Shown: positions 1 through 9,011 of the stretch, one piece after another
Numbering within the stretch: the stretch's first letter is position 1
Layout of the letters: the number at the start of each line of letters is the position of its first letter
Assembly (NCBI RefSeq): GCF_021043605.1
Contig: NZ_JAJNFB010000008.1
Span: 1-51,312, forward strand
Direction of reading: 5' to 3'
Length of the DNA stretch: 51,312 nt
DNA from: Borreliella americana
Lineage (GTDB): Bacteria > Spirochaetota > Spirochaetia > Borreliales > Borreliaceae
Notes under the pieces: model-generated
Database searches by the model: none
Seen by the model: the letters and a program-made list of their open reading frames with translations, nothing else
Told to the model about the DNA's origin: nothing
Made by a program: the position numbers and the translations under genes

Positions 1-803
1 AAGTATGTTAATCTATACTGTGGCGATTCAAACCAATCCTAACACAATTTTGCTTTTTAATACGAATACATCTATCAAAAACTTTGATTTTAAATAAAAA
101 AACTACATTAATCAAAAAATTTTTTTAAAAAATTCATTATAAACATTAATTTGAATTAAGAATTAAAAAATTATATAAACGGCTTAGAAAGTTAAAACAT
201 AAAAACATTATAAAAACTTACTTAATGTCATTAATAAGCGGTCTTAAAAGATTTCAAAAAGAGATAAATTGAAGATTAATCTAGGCTCAACAAGAAATAA
301 ATAATATAATAAAATTCAAAGTTTTAAAACAATAAGGGGCCAATTGAACCTGAAATCGCACGATCTTTTTTCTATAACAATTTAACAGTGGCAAGTTGGC
401 CACCCCACTTATTATACATCATTATATTTATAAGCTTTTCAGTTTAATAAAGCTGAAAAGCTTATAATTCCTTTATACCCCACCTTATTGATCAAAAGAA
501 TTTCAAATAACATGGATAACTAGCAGATAGTATTACTCTCGCAAAAGAGCTTTGAATGAATATATGGTTCACTTTAAAGGCTTGCTTTTCCAACTTAATT
601 AAACTTTTTAAAAGTCTTCTTTTACTTTTAATTTATCCTCTTTAATCTTAGAAATTTTAAAAAATCTATTACTACAGAAACAAACAAAATCAATTTAAAC
701 TTTATGTGCTTACAATAAATTGATATTTAAATTGATATTAATTTATTATAAATTGCGCTAATACGTTACTTGTTAAAACTTACTATTAGGAGATAATAAA
801 AAC
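1..803. other. Left-end non-coding region
   Basis: I find no convincing gene here. The sequence is very AT-rich and looks subtelomeric. It contains a perfect 15-bp inverted repeat at 428-442 and 453-467 with a 10-nt loop, and an imperfect inverted repeat around 333-345 and 398-415 (GGGGCCAA against TTGGCCACCCC). The promoter of the P13-like gene should lie in the last 80 bp; TTGATA near 731 and an AT-rich block follow, but I cannot fix a -10 box. No Borrelia telomere box was recognised at the very end. Confidence 0.6.
428..467. repeat. Perfect 15-bp hairpin, orphan terminator-like
   Basis: The arms are TTATAAGCTTTTCAG and its exact complement, with a 10-nt loop. It resembles an intrinsic terminator, but no gene ends next to it on either strand and neither side has a long U tract. 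Confidence 0.6.
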
Positions 804-1373
804 ATGAAAAAAATTTTCACATTAATATTAATTTTTGGGTTAACAATTCAAATCTTTGCCACAAAAAAAGACATACAAGATAAAATTGGAAAAGGTATTG
901 AAAGTTTTAATAAATATGATAAAGAGAAAAAAAATCCAATAGGGCCATTCCTTTTAAATTTATTTTTGCCTTTTGGAATAGAATCCTTTGTCCAAGGAGA
1001 TTATATTGGTGGAGGCTCGGCGCTTGGATTTAATTTATTGGGAGCAATCCTTTGGGGAACTGGAATTATTCTTAATCACCGTGAAACACAATTAACCGGA
1101 TACATACTAATAGGGATGGGAGCAAGCATGGTTTTAACATCCTACACAGCCTCACTTATTATTCCATTTACATTTGCAAATCATCGGCACAATGAAAATC
1201 TTAAAAAGAGACTAAGCGCTGAGCTTGCGGGTTTTGAACCCAATTTTGATCTTGGAATAAACGGATTCCAATTGTCGTTTAAAAAAATTATTAAATTAAT
1301 AATAGATAATAAAATTAAAAATCAATTTGCAAACAAAGAAAGTATTCACACCAACGCTATTGTTCGCTTATAA
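804..1373 (+). CDS. P13-family membrane protein (BBA01 ortholog)
   Basis: The 189-residue protein has a cleavable signal peptide (hydrophobic residues 4-20, ending IFATKKD) and then hydrophobic stretches at about residues 50-85 and 95-125 with a glycine-rich segment (IGGGSALGFNLLGAI). This is the layout of paralogous family 48, whose founder P13 is an outer-membrane channel protein. The family's lp54 member BBA01 has been reported to be able to substitute for P13 channel function. The start follows AGGAGAT by 9 nt. It is monocistronic, first gene of the plasmid on the plus strand. P13 is C-terminally processed; whether this protein is cannot be told from sequence. Confidence 0.85.
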   Translation: MKKIFTLILIFGLTIQIFATKKDIQDKIGKGIESFNKYDKEKKNPIGPFLLNLFLPFGIESFVQGDYIGGGSALGFNLLGAILWGTGIILNHRETQLTGYILIGMGASMVLTSYTASLIIPFTFANHRHNENLKKRLSAELAGFEPNFDLGINGFQLSFKKIIKLIIDNKIKNQFANKESIHTNAIVRL

Positions 1374-1593
1374 ATTATACTTAAAATATCCTTATCTTTA
1401 ATAATAAAATTCTTGCAATCTTGCCGAAAACTCAGCCCAATTAAAAAATTATTCTTAATGCCAAATTGGTACAATATTTTTAACAATTATTAATAATAAT
1501 ATAATAATTAATTAAAATGTTCTAAACATATTATTAAAATGCTATAATTACTAATTATTATTAATAATTAAAATACTTTTTAAGGAGACTATT

Positions 1594-2112
1594 TTGAAAA
1601 AAACGATTATTGTATTTATAATATTAGCATTAATGCTTAATTGCAAAAACAAAAATAATGATACCGAGCCAAACAACGATCTAGATGAAAAATCTCAAAA
1701 ATCGCAAGCTAAATCAAATCTAGTTGATGAAGATAGAATTGAATTTAGCAAAGCAACACCTTTAGAAAAATTAGTAAGCAGATTAAACTTAAACAACACG
1801 GAAAAAGAAACACTAACATTTTTAACAAACTTATTAAAAGAAAAACTAGTAGACCCAAATATTGGCTTACATTTTAAAAATACCGGTGGAGATGAAAGCA
1901 AAATAGAAGAGTCTATACAAAAATTTTTATCAGATCTAAAAGAAGATGAAATAAAAGATCTGCTTGCAAAAATTAAAGAAAATAACGATAAAAAAGAAAA
2001 AGATCCAGAAGAGCTAAATACTTATAAAAGCATACTTGCTAGCGGATTTGATGGAATTTTTAATCAAGCAGATTCCAAAACCATACTTAATACTTTGAAA
2101 GAGACTATATAG
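1594..2112 (+). CDS. Outer-surface lipoprotein BBA03 ortholog
   Basis: The 172-residue lipoprotein starts at TTG after AAGGAGA. The signal peptide ends in the lipobox LMLNC (Cys17), followed by a charged, Asn/Asp-rich tether. The rest is predicted helical and highly charged (KEEIKDLL-type repeats). From memory it is nearly identical to B31 BBA03, a tick-phase outer-membrane lipoprotein. A TATAAT at 1543-1548 is a likely -10 box. It faces BBA04 tail to tail across a shared terminator. No enzymatic motif is visible. Confidence 0.88.
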   Translation: MKKTIIVFIILALMLNCKNKNNDTEPNNDLDEKSQKSQAKSNLVDEDRIEFSKATPLEKLVSRLNLNNTEKETLTFLTNLLKEKLVDPNIGLHFKNTGGDESKIEESIQKFLSDLKEDEIKDLLAKIKENNDKKEKDPEELNTYKSILASGFDGIFNQADSKTILNTLKETI

Positions 2113-2145
2113 CAAGCCTAAGTTTAAAACTTATAATTAATTTAA

Positions 2146-2176
2146 AAAAGCTAGTGGTTTTAAACTGCTAGCTTTT
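2146..2176. terminator. Bidirectional terminator between BBA03 and BBA04
   Basis: AAAAGCTAG pairs with CTAGCTTTT around a 13-nt loop, directly between two convergent genes (stops at 2112 and 2188). A/T runs on both sides let it serve both strands. Confidence 0.7.
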
Positions 2177-2187
2177 AAAATAACTTT

Positions 2188-3036
2188 TTAGTCAATCAAC
2201 GAATTAAATGCAAAACTTGCGCTTTTTATCTTGGGATATTTTTCAATTATTTTTTTCATAGTAACATTAAAAAGCTGAGAATCAAGAGAAATTCTGTAAA
2301 CTTTTTCATTTTTTGGATACTGCTTGTATTTAATGGTAATCTCAGCAATCATATCGCTCCAAGTTCCATTATTATAAAGAGAAACAAAAGCCTCAATCAA
2401 TTTTTTAGCATCACTAGAACCAAAAGGATATGCGGTTACAAGACCAGATTCAATTGATTTTTCAGACATTGGAAGTCTTCCCCAAAATCCACCTTTATTT
2501 TCATTAAAATTTATATCATTTCCTTTGCTTATTAATTTAAACCCAGAAACAGAATATAACGGATCACTCTCGCTAGTAGTTTCAAAAACTATTATAGGCA
2601 TGGCATAAGAAATATAGCTTCCATCAACAGGAGAAACAAGATAAGAATACTTAATGCCCCTAAGCTCTTTAATAAAATCTCCGCGCTCATCAAACAAATC
2701 TCTGGCTTTAATTTTTATCCAACGAACAGAAACTGCCCAAATAAAAGCATTTATTGATTTTGTTCCTTCTAAAAAATCTATTTTAGAGTAATCAATAAAT
2801 TTAATTTTATTCTCAAAGACCCTGTGGGTTTCATAATTTTGCAAATCATAAACGGCTCCACAACCTCCAGAAAAAAGCCCAAAATTCATTGCTTCTAAAG
2901 CTCTTTTTTCCTGGCCCGTCTTGCTTGATCCACGTTCCCCAATAGGCTTATTGCTTCCCTTTCCCTCCATTTTTGAATTATCATCTAAATTACACCCTAG
3001 AACTAAAACCACAAAGGATACAATGACTCTTTTCAA
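2188..3036 (-). CDS. S2 antigen lipoprotein (BBA04 ortholog)
   Basis: The 282-residue lipoprotein uses a TTG start preceded by GGGGGAG. A short signal peptide ends VVLVLGC (Cys15), then a Ser/Gly/Lys tether to about residue 45. The body is a compact mixed alpha/beta domain ending in KSASFAFNSLID. It matches the S2 antigen described from lp54; the function is unknown. It lies downstream of the S1 antigen gene on the same strand, 117 bp away, so the two may be co-transcribed although the gap is AT-rich and could hold its own promoter. Confidence 0.82.
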   Translation of the reverse strand: MKRVIVSFVVLVLGCNLDDNSKMEGKGSNKPIGERGSSKTGQEKRALEAMNFGLFSGGCGAVYDLQNYETHRVFENKIKFIDYSKIDFLEGTKSINAFIWAVSVRWIKIKARDLFDERGDFIKELRGIKYSYLVSPVDGSYISYAMPIIVFETTSESDPLYSVSGFKLISKGNDINFNENKGGFWGRLPMSEKSIESGLVTAYPFGSSDAKKLIEAFVSLYNNGTWSDMIAEITIKYKQYPKNEKVYRISLDSQLFNVTMKKIIEKYPKIKSASFAFNSLID

Positions 3037-3152
3037 AATGCTCCCCCTTTAAACTTTTAAAATTTTAAAATTTTATCTAATATTTAAAATTTTTAAATTA
3101 GATTATTAGAAGCAAATGTAGATCAATTAACAAAAAAATCAAAATAAAAACC

Positions 3153-4406
3153 TTAGCGTCTGCTAATTTCTTTTATTAGGCCGTTTAACATGCTATTTAT
3201 ATAATCATAAAGTTTTTTATTCTTGCCAATATTGTTGTAATAAAGTTTAAAAATTTCTAAAAGAGAATTTCTAACTTTAAAAATCAATACTCTTTTGTTT
3301 TTATTTCTAATAGAGCCTAATGCTTGCTTGAAAGATTTACGTGATTTTTCCATTTCTTTTAAAAACCTATCAACATCGTAATTTAATGTTATTTCCTCTA
3401 ACTTTCTTAATATCAACCTAGTATATTCCTTTCCAAGCCTTTTAAACAAATCGTCAAGATTTTCAAAATCCAATTCTCCGTCTAGCAAAACCCTGCAACA
3501 TTGCAAAGTCTCTTCTTCTTCGTCTGTTAAATTACGCTTCCAATTTAAATGCCAATCAAGCTCTGACTTTGTGGTAAGAGAAAAATTTTTTAATTCAAGA
3601 AGTTCTTTGCTAACGCTACTAATTTGTTGATCTACTGTTTTTTCAAGAGCAACAAGAATATCTGCGCTTGAACCACTCGCATTAATCTTGGTTAGATAAA
3701 ATTGTTGACACAAATTCATATCTAAAAGAGAAATTTCATCTTCTCTATCACTTTTATCAGAATAATTTCCAATCAATCGCCCTAAAGTGCTCATTTTAGA
3801 AGACAAATCTCCCCACCGCTTTTTTCCTATATCAATCAAAAACTGATTAACATCTTTTTCGCTGTATTTATATTTTGCTAACACTTCATCATTGTTTAAA
3901 AGCCACCCACCAAGAGCATATCTATTCTCATCATTTTGCAAAGATTTCTTAAAAAACTCAAAATTTTTGTCTTCTTCCAAATTTAAATGGGGAATCCAAA
4001 TCTCATCGTGAGCATTTTTCAGTAAAGCTTTACCGTATCTTGACTTACCAATGTTGTGCTTTGAAGAAGTTTCTTGCAAAGACTCAGAATTATCTAAATT
4101 GTCAAAATCATTGCTCAACTGATCCCGGTCTTTAGGCATTAAATTTTTAGAATTTCTTAAAGTTTGCAAATCCTTTTTAAAGTCTTTAGATTTTCTTAAT
4201 GAATGGCCATTCTTTTTGCTTTCAAAATTACTTAGCCCAAAATCTTTAAGCCCATTGTTCTTAGAATCTAAAGATTTGTTTTCGTTGCTTATTAAATTTT
4301 GCTTATTGCTAGAAGTAGTACTTTTTAAATCTTCTTCTAAAGATTTACCCTTACAATTAACAAACAACGGGAAACTAATAATAACTGCAATTCCTATTTT
4401 ATTCAT
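3153..4406 (-). CDS. S1 antigen lipoprotein (BBA05 ortholog)
   Basis: The 417-residue lipoprotein has the signal peptide and lipobox SFPLFVNC (Cys19). Residues 20-115 are a long low-complexity Ser/Asn/Lys region with repeated K-D-L and S-K-N motifs, probably an extended tether. Residues 120-417 are a predicted all-helical domain. It is recognised as the S1 antigen of lp54, which has a high-molecular-weight surface form in B. burgdorferi; the function is unknown. The ATG has AGAGGT 12 nt upstream. Confidence 0.82.
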   Translation of the reverse strand: MNKIGIAVIISFPLFVNCKGKSLEEDLKSTTSSNKQNLISNENKSLDSKNNGLKDFGLSNFESKKNGHSLRKSKDFKKDLQTLRNSKNLMPKDRDQLSNDFDNLDNSESLQETSSKHNIGKSRYGKALLKNAHDEIWIPHLNLEEDKNFEFFKKSLQNDENRYALGGWLLNNDEVLAKYKYSEKDVNQFLIDIGKKRWGDLSSKMSTLGRLIGNYSDKSDREDEISLLDMNLCQQFYLTKINASGSSADILVALEKTVDQQISSVSKELLELKNFSLTTKSELDWHLNWKRNLTDEEEETLQCCRVLLDGELDFENLDDLFKRLGKEYTRLILRKLEEITLNYDVDRFLKEMEKSRKSFKQALGSIRNKNKRVLIFKVRNSLLEIFKLYYNNIGKNKKLYDYINSMLNGLIKEISRR

Positions 4407-4432
4407 AAATTTAATTACCTCTATTTAATTGT

Positions 4433-4757
4433 CGGTTTAAATAAAAATATAGCTCACTTTACATACACTAAATGTATACATCACATTATTCATTACTATA
4501 AAAGGAATTAGGATCGACATTATTTTAATAAATAGTTTTTTAAAATAAAAAAACTATTTAAAATAACTTAAATAAAGTTTTAAGCCTAAATTAATCCAAT
4601 AATGCCTTTTAAAGCAAAAAAATATTAATTATCTGTGTTATTTAACAATATAAAAATTGCACAGATAAATTAAAATTATTAACATCAATTTAAATCATAG
4701 AAATTAAAATTTTCAAATCTAGACATAGTTGACACAAAATAAACAACCATAAACAGA
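4433..4757. other. Gap with two orphan hairpins
   Basis: No gene is apparent. Two stem-loops occur: TAAATAGTTTTTT at 4529-4541 pairs with 4548-4560 (13 bp, loop of 6), and TTATCTGTG at 4629-4637 pairs with CACAGATAA at 4660-4668. Neither sits directly after a coding region. The promoter of the S1 antigen gene should be near 4420-4480. Confidence 0.5.
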
Positions 4758-4758
4758 A

Positions 4759-4787
4759 AGATTAACTCTTAAAATAAGAGTTAATCT
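4759..4787 (-). terminator. Terminator of BBA07
   Basis: A perfect 13-bp stem (AGATTAACTCTTA and its complement) with an AAA loop lies 21 bp beyond the stop of the BBA07 ortholog. Confidence 0.75.
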
Positions 4788-4807
4788 AGGAGTTGATTAA
4801 AAAAAAG

Positions 4808-5281
4808 CTAAAACGAAGCAGATGCATCATAGTTTTTTACAAGATTACAAGCCTCTTCAATGTTTTTGGTAGTCATAAAAGATTGTCGCAAATTATCTAT
4901 GTAGGTTTTTTCAACCTGTAGCAATTGCTGTTTGGCATTGGCAACATTTGCAACATTTGAGCTCTCAAGAGCCATTTTGGCCTTTCTTTTGGCCTTTAAA
5001 CACTTAACAACAGTAACAAGCATTTCTTTTATTTTCTCTTCATTTAAATTAAAAATTTGATTAAACTTGTCGGGATTGCTATCAAGAACTACCTGTTCAA
5101 GAAAAAACAAAGCTTCTTTTTGGTCATCATTTAAAGAGTCTACAAAAGAAATTTTAAGGTCTTTACTTGATGCACCATTAGAAGCATTTAAAACCTTTGA
5201 AGACCTTCTCCTAAGATCAGAATAATTAAATTCTTTACAAGAAAAGAATAATAAAATAACAAATAATAAAATATTTTTCAT
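4808..5281 (-). CDS. ChpAI-type lipoprotein (BBA07 ortholog)
   Basis: The 157-residue lipoprotein has lipobox LLFFSC and a short Ser-rich tether, then an all-helical domain. I start it at the internal ATG (5281) rather than at the upstream Met, because GGGAGACGT lies just before it and the signal peptide then begins MKNILLFVI. It matches lp54 BBA07, labelled ChpAI-like in old annotation and linked with tick-to-mammal transmission. No toxin or enzyme motif is visible, so the ChpAI label should not be taken as function. Confidence 0.82.
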   Translation of the reverse strand: MKNILLFVILLFFSCKEFNYSDLRRRSSKVLNASNGASSKDLKISFVDSLNDDQKEALFFLEQVVLDSNPDKFNQIFNLNEEKIKEMLVTVVKCLKAKRKAKMALESSNVANVANAKQQLLQVEKTYIDNLRQSFMTTKNIEEACNLVKNYDASASF

Positions 5282-5455
5282 ACGTCTCCCACACACATTA
5301 CTATTATGTAAATATTTAAATTTTAAAAATTAAATAAATTTTTTTAAAAAAAAATATAAATTATAATATATCTCAACATTTAAAATAATAAACATTTTGT
5401 AAAACTTTATAGCAATATCGAATAAAATATGTTAAAATGACTTTGGTAGTTAAAA

Positions 5456-5791
5456 ATGGAAATTAAAATTGATGAAAAATTTAATATAGTATTTAACAAC
5501 GATCTTAAATTAATAGAAAACATTGAAGAACAAAAACAGCGTTTATTTTTTTATCTTAAGACACCAAAAGGTAGTTTAAAGGAAAATCCAAATTATGGGC
5601 TTGACTACAGCTTTTACTTTAAACTTTGCAAAGCTAATAAACTAGAATCTATTAAAAATTTTTTTTTAAACCTTTCAAAAGAACTCAAAATAGACCTTAT
5701 TAACGTAAGGCCAAGTATTAAAAACAAAACAATAACAATAAATTTTTTCTTTTTAGGAAAAGACAATTTAAAAATGGATTTTAAAATATGA
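5456..5791 (+). CDS. Phage baseplate wedge protein, gp25/GpW-like (BBA08 ortholog)
   Basis: The 111-residue protein has the gp25 pattern: an N-terminal 'D-LKLIENIEEQKQRLFFYL', then 'TPKGSLKENPNYGLDY', which matches the lysozyme-like baseplate subunit signature (loop after the first helix, P-x-YG-D). gp25 proteins form the wedge core that starts sheath assembly in contractile tails. The C-terminal strand-rich half (INVRPSIKNKTITINFFF) fits. Its stop overlaps the next gene by ATGA, so the two are translationally coupled. It opens a baseplate/lysis operon running to 9366. Confidence 0.75.
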   Translation: MEIKIDEKFNIVFNNDLKLIENIEEQKQRLFFYLKTPKGSLKENPNYGLDYSFYFKLCKANKLESIKNFFLNLSKELKIDLINVRPSIKNKTITINFFFLGKDNLKMDFKI

Positions 5792-6660
5792 GTATAATTT
5801 TTGACAAAAACTTGGGAATATTGGAAAAAACAATAGAAGAAATTCAAAATGAAAAAAAACATATGCTTAGAACAAAATACGGCATAAACATTAAAGAAAA
5901 TTCAATTTACGACATAATAAACTTTCCAAGTTCAAGTATTGACAAACAAATATCAGAGGCCTTAAAAGAACTTTTTTCCAAAATAAAAGAAAATGGAAGC
6001 TACTTTAATGCACTCAAAGAAGACTTAAGCACACCCAAAAGCTCAACTTACGAAGCAATAAGAAAAGCCCTGCTAAATGTTGAAGGGATTAAGCACATAA
6101 ATATTTTAAGTGGACCTGGAATAATTAACCTTTACTTAATACTAAAAGACGATTGCTTTAAAGACCTGGAGAAAAAGCAAATCAAAATTGAAACTAAAGA
6201 AAATATTTGGCAAGCAATCTACTATACAGCACCAAGTGGAACAGTTTTTAAAGGTGACATTGAGATTGAGTTTTTAAACAAATACAACCAAAAAAAAACA
6301 TACAAATTCAGCTTAGGTAAGAAGAAATATGCATATCTTAAAGCAGTCTACAAAACAGAAGCAAAAGACGCAATCTACAAAGAAATAGACACTCAAATTA
6401 GAGACATTTACAACAAAATATTAACCGACAAATACATTGAAATGGGAACATCTTTTAGATATCAAGACTTTCTTGCACCAGTTAGCATTATCTGGGGAAT
6501 AAAAGAGCTTAAAATAGGAATTTGTATTAAAAATGATGATACAAAAAAAATCACACAACTTAATGATGGTGATTTTACATTCAATAAAGACGAAAACACT
6601 AAAGAGGATGAAATTATTATTTTTGATACAAACAAAAGACTGCTTATTAACAGAGAATAA
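5788..6660 (+). CDS. Baseplate J-like protein (BBA09 ortholog)
   Basis: The 290-residue protein belongs to the Borrelia-specific DUF276 group. It follows a gp25-like gene and precedes a gpI-like gene, the universal order for baseplate J (gp47-like) proteins. Internal signatures fit: an N-terminal helix pair, a beta-rich middle with 'ALLNVEGIKHINILSGPG' (typical J wording is V-x-GV-x-VxV), and a C-terminal region 'YQDFLAPVSIIWGIKELKIGI'. The assignment rests on order plus these patterns. Confidence 0.7.
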   Translation: MSIIFDKNLGILEKTIEEIQNEKKHMLRTKYGINIKENSIYDIINFPSSSIDKQISEALKELFSKIKENGSYFNALKEDLSTPKSSTYEAIRKALLNVEGIKHINILSGPGIINLYLILKDDCFKDLEKKQIKIETKENIWQAIYYTAPSGTVFKGDIEIEFLNKYNQKKTYKFSLGKKKYAYLKAVYKTEAKDAIYKEIDTQIRDIYNKILTDKYIEMGTSFRYQDFLAPVSIIWGIKELKIGICIKNDDTKKITQLNDGDFTFNKDENTKEDEIIIFDTNKRLLINRE

Positions 6661-6662
6661 AA

Positions 6663-7289
6663 ATGAATAAAGAGATCCCAAAATTTTTAGAAAATACCCA
6701 AATTGAAAAATTCATTTGCAATGAGCTTGATTACAAAAAAGAAATACTAAGAGAACTAAAAGAACTGCTTGCAAACTTTAACACAATTGACGTTAAAAAG
6801 AACATTAACTCCAAATACATTGCATTACTAATGCTTTCAATATTTAACGCATTTCACTTTAAAAAAGAGCTTGACAAAAATCTTGTCAACTCTTTAGATG
6901 CCATTATTTTTGCAATAAAGTCCATTGGAACTGATGAGAGCTTTATCGTACTCTTTAAAGCCTTTTTACACGCAAATGTAGAAGTCAGCTCAAACGAAAA
7001 GGTCCCAGGCGAAATAATAATAAAATTGCTTGGAAACATTAAGTCTCCTATTGAATTTAATGTTGCAGCAAAAAATCAAAACAAGCTAAAAAAAATAGCC
7101 GCAAAGCACGCCGGGCTTAAAAAAACTCTAACTTCTAACTATATGCCCAAAGATTACAAAAATTCAGTATATGAATTTATTAAAATATTAATTCCCATAG
7201 GAAGAATAGTTAAAATCATAGACAAAAAACAAATAGAAATAAAAGGCACAAGAACAAAAAAATTTAGCACAGCAGATCATTTTTTTTAA
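6663..7289 (+). CDS. Tail protein I-like (BBA10 ortholog, DUF735 group)
   Basis: The 208-residue protein starts 2 nt after the preceding stop. It is helical in residues 1-110 and more mixed afterwards. It sits between the J-like and fibre-like genes, where tail protein I (the link between baseplate and fibre) normally lies. I recognise it as the DUF735-type protein of cp32/lp54 prophages. The role is inferred from position. Confidence 0.62.
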   Translation: MNKEIPKFLENTQIEKFICNELDYKKEILRELKELLANFNTIDVKKNINSKYIALLMLSIFNAFHFKKELDKNLVNSLDAIIFAIKSIGTDESFIVLFKAFLHANVEVSSNEKVPGEIIIKLLGNIKSPIEFNVAAKNQNKLKKIAAKHAGLKKTLTSNYMPKDYKNSVYEFIKILIPIGRIVKIIDKKQIEIKGTRTKKFSTADHFF

Positions 7290-7351
7290 CCTTCTGCTTA
7301 AATAGCTTATAAATAAAATTTAAAACTTAAAGAAATTTAAAAGGAGAATTT

Positions 7352-8386
7352 ATGAATACCAACGAACCACAAGAAAGCGTACAAATAAAAGACTTAAACA
7401 GAAAAACAAAGGTTAATCAAAGCGACCTTATTCCTATTGATGACATAGTAGAAGATACTTGTGCAATCACATACAAACATCTCCTAGAACAAATACAAAA
7501 AGACACATTTTATAACAACGAATTTGGATGCTTTAAAAAAGCAATAAAAGAGATAATTAGCAAAGAACTTTTAGAAAACACAGAATATATAAAAAACATT
7601 TACATTAAAGTAATCTCAAAGCTTTTAAATCTAAAAACGCCACTTGAAAACATAGATTTTGATACTGTTTTTAGAAAAGTTAAATCTACACTTATTGAGA
7701 GTCTAAAGCACACAAACACAAAACCATCTTCAAGCAAAATTTCAATTTATAACTCAGAAACAAAAGATATTGAATTTATTCAATTTGAAATCTTGATTGA
7801 AAGTTTAAAAGAATTTCTTGCGGAAAAATCTGAAATAAATGAGCTTAAAAGCAACCTAACAGGGTGCGTACAAACAAAAGATTTTACAGATAAATTTCGA
7901 AACTCTTTCCAATTAATACCCAAACATAGTTTTGATACAAAAAATGAACAGCTTGTAAGCTGTTATGAACAAGGAATTCCACAAATTGTAAACGTTCCTA
8001 TTTGGTGGCAAGGAAAACCAAACGACTTTGGAGGACTACACACAATAATTGATGATGTTAGAATAATGGAATTCCAATATAAAAATAAAGCTACAACCGT
8101 TGTGCTTAAAAACAGAAGTAGCACATCAATTGTAATAAAAGAATCACAAAAGGACAATTACATTTACTTACAAATAACTGCAGAAATCAGATATTCAAGC
8201 TCAACAGAAAATCACAATAAACAATTTTACCTTCAATTTGAAAAAAGCTCTGCAAAAATTCTAATAGCTTCATTTTCTTCTCAAAACATGCCCACACTTA
8301 AAACACCAATTTACAATGGTTGGTACTACGTTGGATCGGACAAACTAAGCACGGGAGAAGAAATGCCAATACTAAACAAAGCATAA
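7352..8386 (+). CDS. Tail fibre-like protein (BBA11 ortholog, DUF685 group)
   Basis: The 344-residue protein starts after AAAGGAG. Its N-terminus reads VQIKDLNRKTKVNQSDLIPI, the usual fibre attachment pattern (IxDL, then x-x-DLIPI). A helical stalk spans about residues 40-190. A beta-rich C-terminal third with Trp/Gly motifs (IWWQGKPNDFGG, YNGWYYVGSD) resembles a receptor-binding tip. It is the last structural gene before the lysis genes. The host receptor is unknown. Confidence 0.62.
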   Translation: MNTNEPQESVQIKDLNRKTKVNQSDLIPIDDIVEDTCAITYKHLLEQIQKDTFYNNEFGCFKKAIKEIISKELLENTEYIKNIYIKVISKLLNLKTPLENIDFDTVFRKVKSTLIESLKHTNTKPSSSKISIYNSETKDIEFIQFEILIESLKEFLAEKSEINELKSNLTGCVQTKDFTDKFRNSFQLIPKHSFDTKNEQLVSCYEQGIPQIVNVPIWWQGKPNDFGGLHTIIDDVRIMEFQYKNKATTVVLKNRSSTSIVIKESQKDNYIYLQITAEIRYSSSTENHNKQFYLQFEKSSAKILIASFSSQNMPTLKTPIYNGWYYVGSDKLSTGEEMPILNKA

Positions 8387-8409
8387 AAAATAAATAAAAG
8401 GAGATATTT

Positions 8410-8589
8410 ATGGATACAATACTTATTTTTTTGTCAACAATTGACAATACAAAACTAATTATACTGGGGGGATTTATTGTGCTGGCAATAATGCCAATGA
8501 TTTTAGCAATAAAACCACAGTTTAGAGAAAATTTAAATTTGCTTATCAAAAAACTCTTAAAAAATATAAATAAAAAGGAAACAAAATGA
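8410..8589 (+). CDS. blyA: BlyA-like holin (BBA12 ortholog)
   Basis: This 59-residue gene is easily missed because of its size. It starts with ATG after AAAGGAGAT. It has a short N-terminus (MDTILIFLSTIDNTK), one transmembrane segment of about residues 16-34 (LIILGGFIVLAIMPMILAI) and a basic tail (LIKKLLKNINKKE). This is the class II/III holin layout of cp32 BlyA. The stop overlaps the next start by ATGA, and the next gene is BlyB-like, the same pairing as in cp32. BlyA in cp32 is a holin whose haemolytic effect in E. coli was indirect. Confidence 0.8.
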   Translation: MDTILIFLSTIDNTKLIILGGFIVLAIMPMILAIKPQFRENLNLLIKKLLKNINKKETK

Positions 8590-9011
8590 ACAGTAAAACA
8601 AATATCAACTCTGGCATTGAGGCTTTGAATAATTTATATGATTTTCTAAAAAGCAGCGATTCTCCAACAGAAGTCAAAGTGGAAAAAGGAATATATTTAG
8701 GGCTTAATCTTTACAATCTAATAATAAGCATATACAAGGACAGAATTACAGCCCTTGAGAAGAAAGAATCATTAAAATTGTTAAATGAAATTGAAAATGT
8801 CAATAATAAAATTACTCAACTTATATCAAGCATTAATGACGAGAGAGATGTAAACATTATTGAGCATTTAAGAGAAGAGAGAAATGAACTAATGGCAATC
8901 AAAACTCAAGCGCTCCAAGAAGAAATAAAAGAGCTCGCAGAAGGGCCAAGCACCACTAACAACAAAACCCAAGACTTAAAAGAAAATAAAGGAGATAAAA
9001 TTGCAAATTAA
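8586..9011 (+). CDS. blyB: BlyB-like holin accessory protein (BBA13 ortholog)
   Basis: The 141-residue soluble protein has a coiled-coil-like helix at about residues 50-110 (EKKESLKLLNEIENVNNKI) and a polar tail. It begins within the stop of the BlyA-like gene. It is recognised as the cp32 BlyB family, thought to stabilise or regulate BlyA. It overlaps the following lipoprotein gene by 11 nt. Confidence 0.78.
   Translation: MNSKTNINSGIEALNNLYDFLKSSDSPTEVKVEKGIYLGLNLYNLIISIYKDRITALEKKESLKLLNEIENVNNKITQLISSINDERDVNIIEHLREERNELMAIKTQALQEEIKELAEGPSTTNNKTQDLKENKGDKIAN

Noticed and set aside
1..60. Left telomere
   Set aside because: I could not recognise the conserved Borrelia telomere boxes at either window end, so I do not claim that the window reaches the hairpins.
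4808..5281. Toxin-antitoxin role implied by the name ChpAI for BBA07
   Set aside because: The protein is a helical lipoprotein with a lipobox and shows no MazF/ChpA fold motifs; the name appears to be historical.
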